In this document: piece after piece, positions 20,621 through 28,784 of the stretch | Layout of the letters: each line of letters begins with the position of its first letter | How positions within the stretch are numbered: position 1 is the stretch's first letter | Origin: Ignavibacteriales bacterium | GTDB taxonomy: Bacteria > Bacteroidota > Ignavibacteria > Ignavibacteriales > Ignavibacteriaceae | DNA: 64,000 nucleotides | Assembly (NCBI GenBank): GCA_015709675.1 | Contig: CP054182.1 | Coordinates: 1,095,448 to 1,159,447 of the forward strand | Direction of reading: 5' to 3' | The notes under the pieces: model-generated | Database searches by the model: none | What the model was told of the DNA's origin: nothing | The model's input: only the letters and a program-made list of their open reading frames with translations | Program-made: the position numbers and the translations under genes

Positions 20621-20702
20621 CCCCCGCAGATTTCGCAGATGAACGCAGAAAATTTTGAGACAAATTCCGCGGAAATCTGCGTGATTAGCGGGAAACAATT
20701 TG
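20621..20702. repeat. Dispersed repeat R2
   Basis: Starts CCCCCGCAGATTTCGCAGAT and ends AGCGGGAAACAATTTG; the right 60 bp match R1 with two differences. Direct orientation relative to R1, on the other side of the toxin-antitoxin pair. Confidence 0.8.
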
Positions 20703-20775
20703 CTGAACCGTCTCATGAGTTTATCGCGAGCAGGACCTCAGGGTCCCCATTGTCACTACTGTCCCAAGGATGATT

Positions 20776-20869
20776 GCAAACCTTGGTTGACTGACACCCT
20801 TTTTTTCTCCCGCAGATTTCGCAGATGAACGCAGAAAATATTGAGACAAATTCCGCGGAAATCTGTGTG
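20776..20869. repeat. Dispersed repeat R3
   Basis: Carries the same CAAACCTTGGTTGACTGACA left part as R1 and the same CGCAGAT...CCGCGGAAATCTGTGTG right part. It lies about 75 bp beyond R2, so the stretch from R1 to R3 contains three related copies with the toxin-antitoxin genes between the first and second. Confidence 0.8.
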
Positions 20870-20999
20870 CCCTGCGTTAAACCTTTTTCCTGGCGATTTA
20901 TATCTGCTCTTTCTCGTTTTCCAGCTAAAAATTCATTAAATTTCCGCCTGCAGAACGGCGTGTTTTTTCCTTCACAATCAGGTTTTCTGACCCCCGGGT

Positions 21000-21338
21000 A
21001 TGGGCGAAATTGTTTTTTGGACTATCATCAGAGCGGCTATAATCATACCCTTGGTATGGCTGGCAAAGGACTATCTTGACTATTCAGTCTGGTGGATGGC
21101 CGGTATGCTCACGCTCTACGGCGTTATTATTCACCCGGCTATTCTTCATTACAATAACTTCAGAGCCAGAAACATTGATGTGATTGAAGGAACCCTGTGC
21201 ACCTCCTGCAAGCACTTTGACAAAGGCTCCGTGCTTTGCCTGAAACATGACGAGCATCCTGCCAAGGATTATCTCCCCTGCGAAGGCATTGACTGGGAAC
21301 CGAAACAATCAGATTTGGAAGATGAACATTTTCAGTAA
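21000..21338 (+). CDS. Small membrane protein with cytosolic Cys-rich tail
   Basis: 112 residues. Two hydrophobic segments (about 5-23 and 30-48) are followed by a soluble tail with four cysteines in a C-x2-C...C...C arrangement (CTSCKH, VLCLKHDEH, LPCEGI), which could bind a metal. No family is recognised. It overlaps the next gene by 17 nt, which places it in a run of tightly packed plus-strand genes with the AmmeMemo pair. Confidence 0.6.
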   Translation: MGEIVFWTIIRAAIIIPLVWLAKDYLDYSVWWMAGMLTLYGVIIHPAILHYNNFRARNIDVIEGTLCTSCKHFDKGSVLCLKHDEHPAKDYLPCEGIDWEPKQSDLEDEHFQ

Positions 21339-22107
21339 ATTAAAAAAAGTATATAAGCGGGATGAAGGACGCGTTATCTGGCGCATCCTTTTCAATAATC
21401 ACAACCTGATGCTCATTGAAGAACGGGATCCTCAGAAAAAAGAGGTGTTTTTTACCGTCGCGGATATGAGCACCTGTAAGAACGTAACAGAGAATCTTCA
21501 GCAGGGGGAGCTGTTCTGGACAGGTGTGGAGTGTTTCATTGAAGAGTATATACTTTTTCACGGATTTGCCAAGCCCGATATGCCTTTCCACAAAGGAATG
21601 CGGCTTTATTCCGTCAGGGAGAAACAGATTCTCTGGGAGCATGATGACCTGGTATTTTCGTTTCTTGAAGGGAATACCGTATGGGCATATAAGCCGGGTT
21701 TTGAAAAGAAAGAATATATACGCGTTGATCTTGCTACGGGCGCTGCTGCTCCTTCCCCCGAACCGGTGCCGGCCGATATCGCGATGCGTAAAGCAGAATT
21801 CCGTGAAGTAACCACCCGCGGCATAACGGCTCCGGAACCTGAGCGCAATGAGCCGGGCGGAGGGGACATGGTTTATCCTGAAACCGCCGAAAATGATCTT
21901 TATACCTTCCGCTCCGGATACCGGGGAGAAACAGACGGGATGTATAATCAGTATCTGCAGATGATCAGGAAATCTGACGGAAAACTTTTGGAAGAAATGC
22001 TGATTAATGAGGATACGCCGCTGATCATTCCCGACAGCTGGTTCCTGCGCAACAATGCTTTGTACGTAATAAAAGACAAACGGATACTTTCCGTATATAC
22101 TATGTAA
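21322..22107 (+). CDS. DUF4905-like hypothetical protein
   Basis: 261 residues from the ATG at 21322 (a longer in-frame start would lie far inside the upstream gene). No signal peptide or membrane segment. The pattern (WRILFNNHNLMLIEERD, VFFTVADMSTCK, FWTGVECFIEEYILFHGFA, KGMRLYSVREKQILWE) resembles a degenerate propeller and recalls DUF4905 proteins of Bacteroidota; that assignment is from memory and moderate at best. It is followed 20 bp later by an AMMECR1-domain gene. Confidence 0.6.
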   Translation: MNIFSKLKKVYKRDEGRVIWRILFNNHNLMLIEERDPQKKEVFFTVADMSTCKNVTENLQQGELFWTGVECFIEEYILFHGFAKPDMPFHKGMRLYSVREKQILWEHDDLVFSFLEGNTVWAYKPGFEKKEYIRVDLATGAAAPSPEPVPADIAMRKAEFREVTTRGITAPEPERNEPGGGDMVYPETAENDLYTFRSGYRGETDGMYNQYLQMIRKSDGKLLEEMLINEDTPLIIPDSWFLRNNALYVIKDKRILSVYTM

Positions 22108-22127
22108 AACAAAAGAAGGAGTCCTTT

Positions 22128-22706
22128 ATGCTGAGTAAATCAGAACAGGGAGTACTGCTTTTCGGAGCCAGGGAAGCGCTGAGAACGCTGTTCGATCATG
22201 AGTACCCTTATCCTTCAGTTCAATATAAAAACTATCCCGCGCTGATGAATCATAACGGCGCGTTTGTTACTCTCTATCTTGACAATCATCTCCGCGGATG
22301 CATCGGTTATGTTGAGTCAGATGCTCCCATTTTTGAAACTGTATGTGAAGCAGCTATCCTTGCCGCAACGGAAGACCCGCGTTTTGCACCTCTGACAGCC
22401 GAAGAGCTTCCTCAGGTACTCATTGAAGTATCAGTTCTGAGCGTCCCCAAAAGAATCAAAGATTATGTGGAGATTGAAATCGGCAAGCACGGTCTCATCG
22501 TGGATGAAGCCGGGCACAGAGGGCTTTTGCTCCCGCAGGTTGCAGTTGAACATAAAATGAAGCTGGATCAGTTTCTCACTGCTTTGTGTCAGAAAGCAGG
22601 ATTGCCGGGAAACTACTGGACACGGCGGATGATGCACATGATGACTTTTGAGGCGGATGTTTTTGGTGAAGTTAAACACAGGAATCTGACCGGTGAACGA
22701 CGTTAG
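22128..22706 (+). CDS. amrA: AmmeMemoRadiSam system protein A (AMMECR1 domain)
   Basis: 192 residues, full length for the AMMECR1 domain. Diagnostic motifs are the LRGCIGY block near 60, EAAILAATEDPRFAPLTAEE, and the ending where TF(E)ADVF follows a conserved W-R pair (YWTRR). The ATG has an AAGGAG ribosome site 9 bases upstream. In other genomes this domain is linked with a Memo-family protein and a radical SAM enzyme. The Memo gene follows here with 14 nt overlap; the radical SAM gene is not in the window. The biochemical role is not established. Confidence 0.9.
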   Translation: MLSKSEQGVLLFGAREALRTLFDHEYPYPSVQYKNYPALMNHNGAFVTLYLDNHLRGCIGYVESDAPIFETVCEAAILAATEDPRFAPLTAEELPQVLIEVSVLSVPKRIKDYVEIEIGKHGLIVDEAGHRGLLLPQVAVEHKMKLDQFLTALCQKAGLPGNYWTRRMMHMMTFEADVFGEVKHRNLTGERR

Positions 22707-23514
22707 AACCTCTGCCGTAGCGGGGATGTTTTATCCCTCTGACCCGTTTAAGCTCCGTTCAATGGTAAGGAAGCTTATGGAAAGCGCCGCGCAGGTCCAC
22801 AGTGAGGATCATATGTATGGTATTGCGGTTCCGCATGCAGGTTATATGTATTCCGGCTATACTGCCGCCTGCTCGTTTGCATCGGTGATGGAGAGGAATT
22901 ATAAGCATATCATCATTCTTTCTCCTTCCCATTATGAATTATTCGAAGGATGCTCGGTCTGTGAAGCGGATGTATTTGAAACGCCTCTTGGTCTGATGCC
23001 TGTTGACCGTGAACTGGCTGAAGAGCTGATGAAGCATACGGACCGGATATTTTTTTCGAAACGGGGACACGGCCGCGAGCACGGCATTGAAGTGGAGCTG
23101 CCGTTTATTCAGTATATATGGGGGGATGTTTCCATTGTCCCCCTGGTGATGGGAAGCCAGGATGACGGGTGTATTTCAGCTCTCGCGGAAGGGCTTCGTG
23201 CCGCTGCCTTGAGAAAGGATATTCTGATAATTACAAGTACCGACCTCAGCCACTTCTACAAGAAAAAACAGGCAGACCGGCTTGACGCTGAAGTCGAAAG
23301 GGAAATTAATGCAATGAATCCCGGCGAACTGGACATGAAATTTAAAACCGGAACGGCCGAAGCATGCGGGGGCGGGCTTCTTCTCAGTCATATGAAGGCC
23401 CTGAAGCATATACCCGGCATTAAGGGAAAAGTGTTATACAGAACGGATTCATCTGAGTCCTCAGGTGATACAGACAGTGTTGTAGGATATTTATCAGCGG
23501 TGTTTTATGCGTAA
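22693..23514 (+). CDS. amrB: AmmeMemoRadiSam system protein B (Memo family)
   Basis: 273 residues from a GTG that overlaps the amrA stop. Motifs include the N-terminal VAGMFYPSDP, PHAGYMYSGYTAA near 45 (conserved His in the putative metal site), SPSHYE, the REHGIEVELPFIQ block, and STDLSHFY. These match Memo proteins, which have a ring-opening dioxygenase-like fold and bind metal. A Memo function in protein or radical chemistry is not settled in bacteria. It overlaps the next gene by 8 nt. Confidence 0.9.
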   Translation: MNDVRTSAVAGMFYPSDPFKLRSMVRKLMESAAQVHSEDHMYGIAVPHAGYMYSGYTAACSFASVMERNYKHIIILSPSHYELFEGCSVCEADVFETPLGLMPVDRELAEELMKHTDRIFFSKRGHGREHGIEVELPFIQYIWGDVSIVPLVMGSQDDGCISALAEGLRAAALRKDILIITSTDLSHFYKKKQADRLDAEVEREINAMNPGELDMKFKTGTAEACGGGLLLSHMKALKHIPGIKGKVLYRTDSSESSGDTDSVVGYLSAVFYA

Positions 23515-24415
23515 AGATTTCTTTGAAAATGCAGTTCTGGTTGGAACGGGGCGTATTGCCCACTCAATAGCCGCCGCAATGAAAAAGGCGGGAATAACTC
23601 CCACTCATATTCTCAGCCGGTCGGAAACAAAAGCGGAGAAGTTTGCCGGAAAATTCGGAATTAAGCATGTACTCACCGCTGACAGCATATTCCCGCAGGG
23701 GCTTTCGTTATATATCATTGCAGTGAGTGATGATGCCATAATGCCGGTGAGCGGAGTTCTTGCCGAAAAATTCAGTGATTTTTCATCCACGGTCTTTTCA
23801 CATCTTTCAGGTTCTTACCCGGCTTCGCAGCTGAGTGCTCTGCATGAGAAAGGCGCCCATACGGCGTCTCTGCATATCATGCAGACCTTTCCCGATACCA
23901 CACCTGTGCCGGTTCACGGACTGCGGGCCATCATTGAAACGGAAAGTGATTACGCTTACGGCAAACTGAATGAACTGGCGGAACTGCTGAGTCTGATCCG
24001 GTACCGTCTGAATGCAGATCAGAAAACCCTGTATCATATTACCGGTATTTTTATATCGAACTTTCTTGTCGGCAATATGCACAGTGCTGAGCGGATATTT
24101 GAAAAAACGGGACTCAGCCGTCAGGAGCTATATGACATTTTTACCCCGATACTGATGACCACGGTGAGAAATCTGCTGCAGAAAGGGAGCGTGGAGTCAC
24201 TCTCAGGACCGCTGGAGAGGGGTGATGTGCAGGTTATTCAGAAGCATATGGAAGTGCTGGGGAAGGAGTTTGAGGGAGAGCCTGATTTACTGCAGAGTTA
24301 CCTGTCACAGTCAGCAGGGCTTACACGCACGGCAGCTCAGAAGAATCCCGAGAAAAAGGATATATATGTTTTGCTGCGAAAGCTGATTGAGGAGAAATCC
24401 TCCGGCAGGGAATAA
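23507..24415 (+). CDS. Rossmann-like/DUF2520 protein
   Basis: 302 residues. An N-terminal NAD(P)-binding Rossmann fold (VLVGTGRIAHSIAAAMKK, then IIAVSDDAI and HLSGSYPAS) is followed from about 150 by a helical DUF2520 domain (YHITGIFISNFLVGNMHSAERIFEKTG in pieces, PILMTTVRNLLQKG). The architecture recalls F420/NADP oxidoreductase and pyrroline-5-carboxylate reductase dimers. No substrate is known for the family. It overlaps amrB by 8 nt, so it belongs to the same operon. Confidence 0.85.
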   Translation: MRKDFFENAVLVGTGRIAHSIAAAMKKAGITPTHILSRSETKAEKFAGKFGIKHVLTADSIFPQGLSLYIIAVSDDAIMPVSGVLAEKFSDFSSTVFSHLSGSYPASQLSALHEKGAHTASLHIMQTFPDTTPVPVHGLRAIIETESDYAYGKLNELAELLSLIRYRLNADQKTLYHITGIFISNFLVGNMHSAERIFEKTGLSRQELYDIFTPILMTTVRNLLQKGSVESLSGPLERGDVQVIQKHMEVLGKEFEGEPDLLQSYLSQSAGLTRTAAQKNPEKKDIYVLLRKLIEEKSSGRE

Positions 24416-24462
24416 ACCGGGCAGCTAAGGAAATTCTGCTCGTAGTAAAATACGGCTTAGGG

Positions 24463-24644
24463 TTTCCCGCAGATTTCGCAGATTGACGCAGAATGAGTAT
24501 TGTGGTCTGGAGGAAATTTAGTCATCAGGAGAGAGAAAAAGATTTTCCCGCAGATTACGCAGATTCACGCAGAATGGGTATTGTGGTCTGGAGGAAATTT
24601 AGTCATCAGGAGTGAGAAAGAGCTTTTCCCGCAGATTTACACGG
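24463..24644. repeat. 81-bp tandem repeat of the CGCAGAT family
   Basis: TTTCCCGCAGATT begins at 24463, 24544 and 24625, exactly 81 bp apart. The first two units share TATTGTGGTCTGGAGGAAAT and TTAGTCATCAGGAG, and the third is cut short after about 20 bp. The CGCAGAT start is the same word as in R1-R3. Although 81 is divisible by three and the frame stays open, there is no sign of a gene. Confidence 0.85.
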
Positions 24645-24837
24645 AATATATATTCCGAGCTTTAAATACCCGTCAGGGATGAATTTGTAACAGAAACCCA
24701 AAGACAAACACCCGAAATCCGGTCAGAGGTGACACAAATGCACCCGCAAGCACATCTCTGCTTTTTGCTGATATATATTATTTAAAAGAGCAACAGACCG
24801 GCCGGAGAATTATCAATTCTCCATTATCAGCTATCAA

Positions 24838-26082
24838 TTAAATCAGGTGTACCAGCAGGCCGTCGCGGAGCTTTGGTTCAAACCAGGTTGATTTCGGAGG
24901 CATAATTTCTCCCGCATCGGAGATAGCCATCAGGTCATCCACCGTTACAGGATAAAGAGAAAATGCCGCCGCAAATTTTCCGCTGTCAACAAGTTTTTCC
25001 AATTCTTCCGTTCCGCGGATTCCTCCTACAAAATCAATTCTCTTGCTGGTGCGCGGATCTTCAATGCCAAGAATGGGGGAAAGAACAGTATTCTGCAGAA
25101 TGCTCACATCCAGTTTTTCGCCGATAGAGCTTGCCAGACTAAGACTTGCTTTTACATTATCCCGCGGAGAAAGTGCATACCATTTACCGCCAAGGTAAAG
25201 GCAGTATCTTCCCTTCTGATCAGGGGTGCTTACATGATTCTGTTCAATGGTGAAATTTTCAAAAATCTCTTTAAGGAATATATCTGGTTCATGTCCGTTC
25301 AGGTCTGTTACCACCCGGTTATAAGGCATAATATGAAGCTGAGCGGCAGGAAACAGCACAGCAATAAAAAAGTTATATTTTTCTTTGCCGGTGTGTGCCG
25401 GATTTTTGCTTCTCATCTCTGCGCGGGTACGTGATGCACTCGCGGCACGGTGATGGCCGTCTGCAATATACAGGTAATCAACGCCGCCGATTGCTTCAAC
25501 CACTTCGGATGTCAGTTCAGCCGGGATAATCCAGACTTTATGCTGAACGCCGTCGGGTGCGGTAAAATCATATACCGGTTTTAATTCGGAGGTAACCTTC
25601 GCCGTAATCTGATCAACCCGCTTTGCGCCCCGATAAGTCAGGAAAACCGGTCCGGTCTGTGCGCCGGTGGTGATAATATGGCGGGTACGGTCATCTTCCT
25701 TTTCTTTCCGGGTTTTTTCATGCTTTTTGATGACATCGTTATCGTAGTCATCAACAGAAAACGTAGCCGCTATACCGGTTTGTGTTCTTCCGTTCATGGT
25801 AAGGGAATATATATAGAGGGCATCACGCTCTTCAGTAAGCATGGCATCCGCGCTAATGGTTTCAAGATTTTTCTTGGCGCGCGCATAAATCTCTTCACCA
25901 TAAGGGTTTATGCCGTTTCCGAATTCAATTTCCGACCGGGTAACTCTCAGGAGCGTAAAAGGATTATCACCCGCCAACGCGCGTGCTTCCTCAGTATTAA
26001 CCACATCATAAGGAACACTTGCCACCAGATGTGCATATTCCTGTTTTGGTCTGAGCGCTTTAAAGGGTTTTACGACTGCCAT
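24838..26082 (-). CDS. DUF1015 family protein
   Basis: 414 residues, the usual length for DUF1015. Motifs: VKPFKALRP at the start, VPYDVVNTEEAR, NPFTLLRVTRSE, the YIADGHHRAASA block near 215, and a C-terminal PPKSTWFEPKLRDGLLVHLI in which MPPKSTWFxPK is the family's end signature. The His pair in DGHHR suggests a catalytic or metal role. No pathway can be given from the context, since the neighbours are unrelated. CGGAG stands before the ATG as a ribosome site. Confidence 0.88.
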   Translation of the reverse strand: MAVVKPFKALRPKQEYAHLVASVPYDVVNTEEARALAGDNPFTLLRVTRSEIEFGNGINPYGEEIYARAKKNLETISADAMLTEERDALYIYSLTMNGRTQTGIAATFSVDDYDNDVIKKHEKTRKEKEDDRTRHIITTGAQTGPVFLTYRGAKRVDQITAKVTSELKPVYDFTAPDGVQHKVWIIPAELTSEVVEAIGGVDYLYIADGHHRAASASRTRAEMRSKNPAHTGKEKYNFFIAVLFPAAQLHIMPYNRVVTDLNGHEPDIFLKEIFENFTIEQNHVSTPDQKGRYCLYLGGKWYALSPRDNVKASLSLASSIGEKLDVSILQNTVLSPILGIEDPRTSKRIDFVGGIRGTEELEKLVDSGKFAAAFSLYPVTVDDLMAISDAGEIMPPKSTWFEPKLRDGLLVHLI

Positions 26083-26249
26083 GAGTAACTCCGGAAAATT
26101 TTAAACGTTAATTTATAAGTTACAAAAAGAGGAAAAGATGGCATCCCGATTTTTGCCCCTAACAGAAAATTACTCACGGAATATGGCAAAAATCACTTTT
26201 CAGGCAGGCAGGGTTTTAGTAAGTTTGACCGTTCATTTACGACAAGATT

Positions 26250-26792
26250 ATGGCAAAACAGACAGTTAAAAAAACAACACCGGTAAAAAAAAGGGGAAAC
26301 CGTCATTGGAAGGCAGCCGGGGCCGTATTGCTCCTGATTATTCTGGGTATTTTCTTTCTGAAAGATGTTTTTATTCAGCCGGGTAAAAAGGAAGTGGAAA
26401 CAACATATTACCGATTCAAAAAAGAGGGGGAACTTATCCTGGCGGACAGTCTGGGCAACAAAAAAGCTGCTATTGATATCGAAATAGCTGATACGGAATA
26501 TGAGCAGGCACTCGGGCTGATGTACCGCACATCCATGGAGCAGAACCAGGGAATGCTTTTCGTTTTTCCTGCCGAGGAAATACGTTCATTCTGGATGATG
26601 AATACGCTCATTTCACTTGATATGATTTTTCTGGACAATAACGGCAAAATTGTAACCATTCACCGGAACACCAAAACGGAATCGGAACAGTCCTACCGGT
26701 CAACTAAACCGGCTAAATATGTGCTGGAGGTTATAGCGGGCTTCTGTGATATTTACGGAATCACGGAAGGGGACAGAATGAGCTACAAATAG
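26250..26792 (+). CDS. Membrane-anchored DUF192 protein
   Basis: 180 residues. A basic N-terminus, one transmembrane helix at about 27-46 (AVLLLIILGIFFLKDVF), then an external DUF192 domain: EYEQALGLMYRTSM, GMLFVFP, FWMMNTLISLDMIFLD and YVLEVIAGF. DUF192 proteins are small beta-rich proteins of unknown function. Length and motifs are complete. It is a single gene converging on the phosphatase gene at 26830. Confidence 0.88.
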   Translation: MAKQTVKKTTPVKKRGNRHWKAAGAVLLLIILGIFFLKDVFIQPGKKEVETTYYRFKKEGELILADSLGNKKAAIDIEIADTEYEQALGLMYRTSMEQNQGMLFVFPAEEIRSFWMMNTLISLDMIFLDNNGKIVTIHRNTKTESEQSYRSTKPAKYVLEVIAGFCDIYGITEGDRMSYK

Positions 26793-26829
26793 AAATACGA
26801 AGTCTGAATTCTGAAGTATGAATACCTAA

Positions 26830-28395
26830 TCAGGTTCTTCTGATGGTAATCATACTGATATCATCTTCAAAGCGGTCGCCGGTATAGTCTTTGAGCTTTG
26901 TACTGAGATATTCCATCGGATCAAAGCCGGAGGGCATATCACTCAGCAGTTTAAGAAAATCATCAGTACCGAGCGCTGCGCCATCAGCATTGCGGGATTC
27001 AATAAGTCCGTCGGTTATCAGAATAGCCGAATCACCTCTGTTCATCTGAATAACTGCATCCTCAAATAAACCTTCTGATGAAAATCCCAGCAGCATTCCG
27101 CGGGAGTTAACCAGTTTCGCGTTACCTTCAGACGCACTTTTTGAAATCATAGGCAGATCACCGGCTCCCGCATACGTGAGGATGTGTTCTTTGTTATCTA
27201 TAAGCACAACGGAGAGGGTAACAAACACTTCGGAGATTTTTGAATCCTGATATACAGACTGATTTACCTTTTCAAGAATTTTGCTCGGGCTGAATTTATG
27301 TGAGTCCTGCAGTGCTCCGCGGATAGCGCTCCGGACATATCCTGCATAAGCTATCGCGAAATACCAGGCGCCCCATTTCTTGCCCATAACATCACCAAGG
27401 ATAACAGCTATGTTATGTTCATCAAGATTGAAGTAATCAATAAAATCACCGCCGGGCACACCCTTAAACGGCAAATGCCAGTGTTTTATATCATAGCCGG
27501 AGAACAGGGGAAAGCTGTCCGGCACCACTTTAACCCGGAGATTATCAGCAGCCTTGTGAAGTTCGGAAACAACTTTCTGACGTTCTTTGCCGAGACTCTT
27601 AATAATTGCAGAAACCTTAGCCACCACAACGCGCGGTCCTGCGGTTTTAAGAACATAATCAGCAATGCCGAGATCATAGCCGTCAAGTATATCTTCCTCA
27701 CCACCTTTGGAAGTAAGAAAGATAAAGGGAATTGATTTCAGATCGGGTTCATTAAGCAGCATCCTTCTGAACTCAAAGCCGTCTATATCGGGCATCATGA
27801 TGTCGGATATAATAATATCGGGTGTTACGTCTTTTGCGATTTTAAGACCGGCGGTGGGGCCGTTTGCTATATAGCACTCAAAACCGGCCTTCTTCAGATT
27901 ATACTGAAAAAGTTTTGCGAGTGAGGCATCGTCATCCACAAGTAGAATTTTTGCCTGATCTTCACGGATGGTGTCCTCAACGGGTTTCCGGGCTCCGTAC
28001 TCCCTGTATATATCAGCCCTGCGCAGCAGCGCCTGCATTTTGATGATGAGGTCCTGAACATCAAAGGGTTTGGTGATATAATCATCACCCCCCACTTCAA
28101 GCGCCTGTTCTTTGTCTTCAAAACTGCTTTTGGCGGTTACAAAAATAAAGGGAAGGACGCGGTACCGGTCATTTTCACGGACCTTTTTACAGAAGGTAAA
28201 GCCGTCCATTTCATCCATGCCGACATCGCAGAGCACCAGGTCAATCCGTTCCTTTTCAAGAAACTCGAATCCCTGACCCGCGCCGTCTGCCTCAAACGCG
28301 GTAAACCCGCGTTTCCGCAGATGAAAACCGAGCAGTTTTCTTACCGTGAGGTCGTCATCAATCAGGAGAATGTTTTTATTAGCCGCTGCCTGCAT
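26830..28395 (-). CDS. REC-REC-SpoIIE (PP2C-type) phosphatase
   Basis: 521 residues from the ATG at 28395, 13 bp after the STAS gene stop; a longer frame would run back into that gene. Two receiver domains: REC1 about 5-120 (LLIDDD, LVLCD, TKPF) and REC2 about 150-270 (LLVDDD, IIISDIMMPD, LTSK, with LKTAG in place of the usual K-P). Then comes a SpoIIE phosphatase domain from about 310 (GVPGGDFIDYF, ILGDVMGKKWGAW, YAGAGDLP, ITDGLIESRN, DDISMITIRR), with the acidic metal ligands present. It probably dephosphorylates the neighbouring STAS protein in response to phosphorelay input. Confidence 0.92.
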   Translation of the reverse strand: MQAAANKNILLIDDDLTVRKLLGFHLRKRGFTAFEADGAGQGFEFLEKERIDLVLCDVGMDEMDGFTFCKKVRENDRYRVLPFIFVTAKSSFEDKEQALEVGGDDYITKPFDVQDLIIKMQALLRRADIYREYGARKPVEDTIREDQAKILLVDDDASLAKLFQYNLKKAGFECYIANGPTAGLKIAKDVTPDIIISDIMMPDIDGFEFRRMLLNEPDLKSIPFIFLTSKGGEEDILDGYDLGIADYVLKTAGPRVVVAKVSAIIKSLGKERQKVVSELHKAADNLRVKVVPDSFPLFSGYDIKHWHLPFKGVPGGDFIDYFNLDEHNIAVILGDVMGKKWGAWYFAIAYAGYVRSAIRGALQDSHKFSPSKILEKVNQSVYQDSKISEVFVTLSVVLIDNKEHILTYAGAGDLPMISKSASEGNAKLVNSRGMLLGFSSEGLFEDAVIQMNRGDSAILITDGLIESRNADGAALGTDDFLKLLSDMPSGFDPMEYLSTKLKDYTGDRFEDDISMITIRRT

Positions 28396-28408
28396 GGTAT
28401 ATATCCGG

Positions 28409-28762
28409 TTACCTGGACATCCGGACGCCAAAACTGTGAAGCGCGTCACGGCGGTGCGGATGAGCTTCAAAGACGCGGTACATGCGGGTCAGTTCAAACA
28501 TGGAGTGAACCGCGGGCTGAAACCCGACCAGTTTCATATCACCGCCAAGGGAGATAATTTTCTTTAGTGAGACCACAAGAGCCCCCAGGAACGTGGAATC
28601 AATAAATTCACATTCACCCAGATCAACGATCAGTTTACGGGTTCCCCCCTCAATTTCCGCGGTAAGAAGGCGTTTAAACTCTTCCGCTTCCTTCAGGGTT
28701 GCACGTGTGAGTTCCACTATCATGAGGACGACATCGCCGTATTGCTCACGCTTGAAATCCAT
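28409..28762 (-). CDS. STAS-domain anti-sigma factor antagonist
   Basis: 117 residues, a single STAS domain. The segment LIVDLGECEFIDSTFLGALV carries the serine (in DST) that is phosphorylated in SpoIIAA/RsbV proteins. The C-terminal tail (PHRRDALHSFG) is slightly longer than usual. AAGGA precedes the ATG. It sits between a sigma-54 response regulator and a SpoIIE phosphatase. In known partner-switch systems a kinase/anti-sigma factor (RsbW type) completes the set; none is encoded here. Confidence 0.9.
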   Translation of the reverse strand: MDFKREQYGDVVLMIVELTRATLKEAEEFKRLLTAEIEGGTRKLIVDLGECEFIDSTFLGALVVSLKKIISLGGDMKLVGFQPAVHSMFELTRMYRVFEAHPHRRDALHSFGVRMSR

Positions 28763-28784
28763 ATATATTATTCCTTTTTATTTA

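Noticed and set aside
19556-20999. Insertion sequence or integron carrying the toxin-antitoxin pair
   Set aside because: There is no transposase, integrase or target-site duplication; only short palindromic repeats flank it.
24500-24682. 60-residue open frame
   Set aside because: It is produced by the 81-bp tandem repeat, whose length is a multiple of three; no protein-like features.
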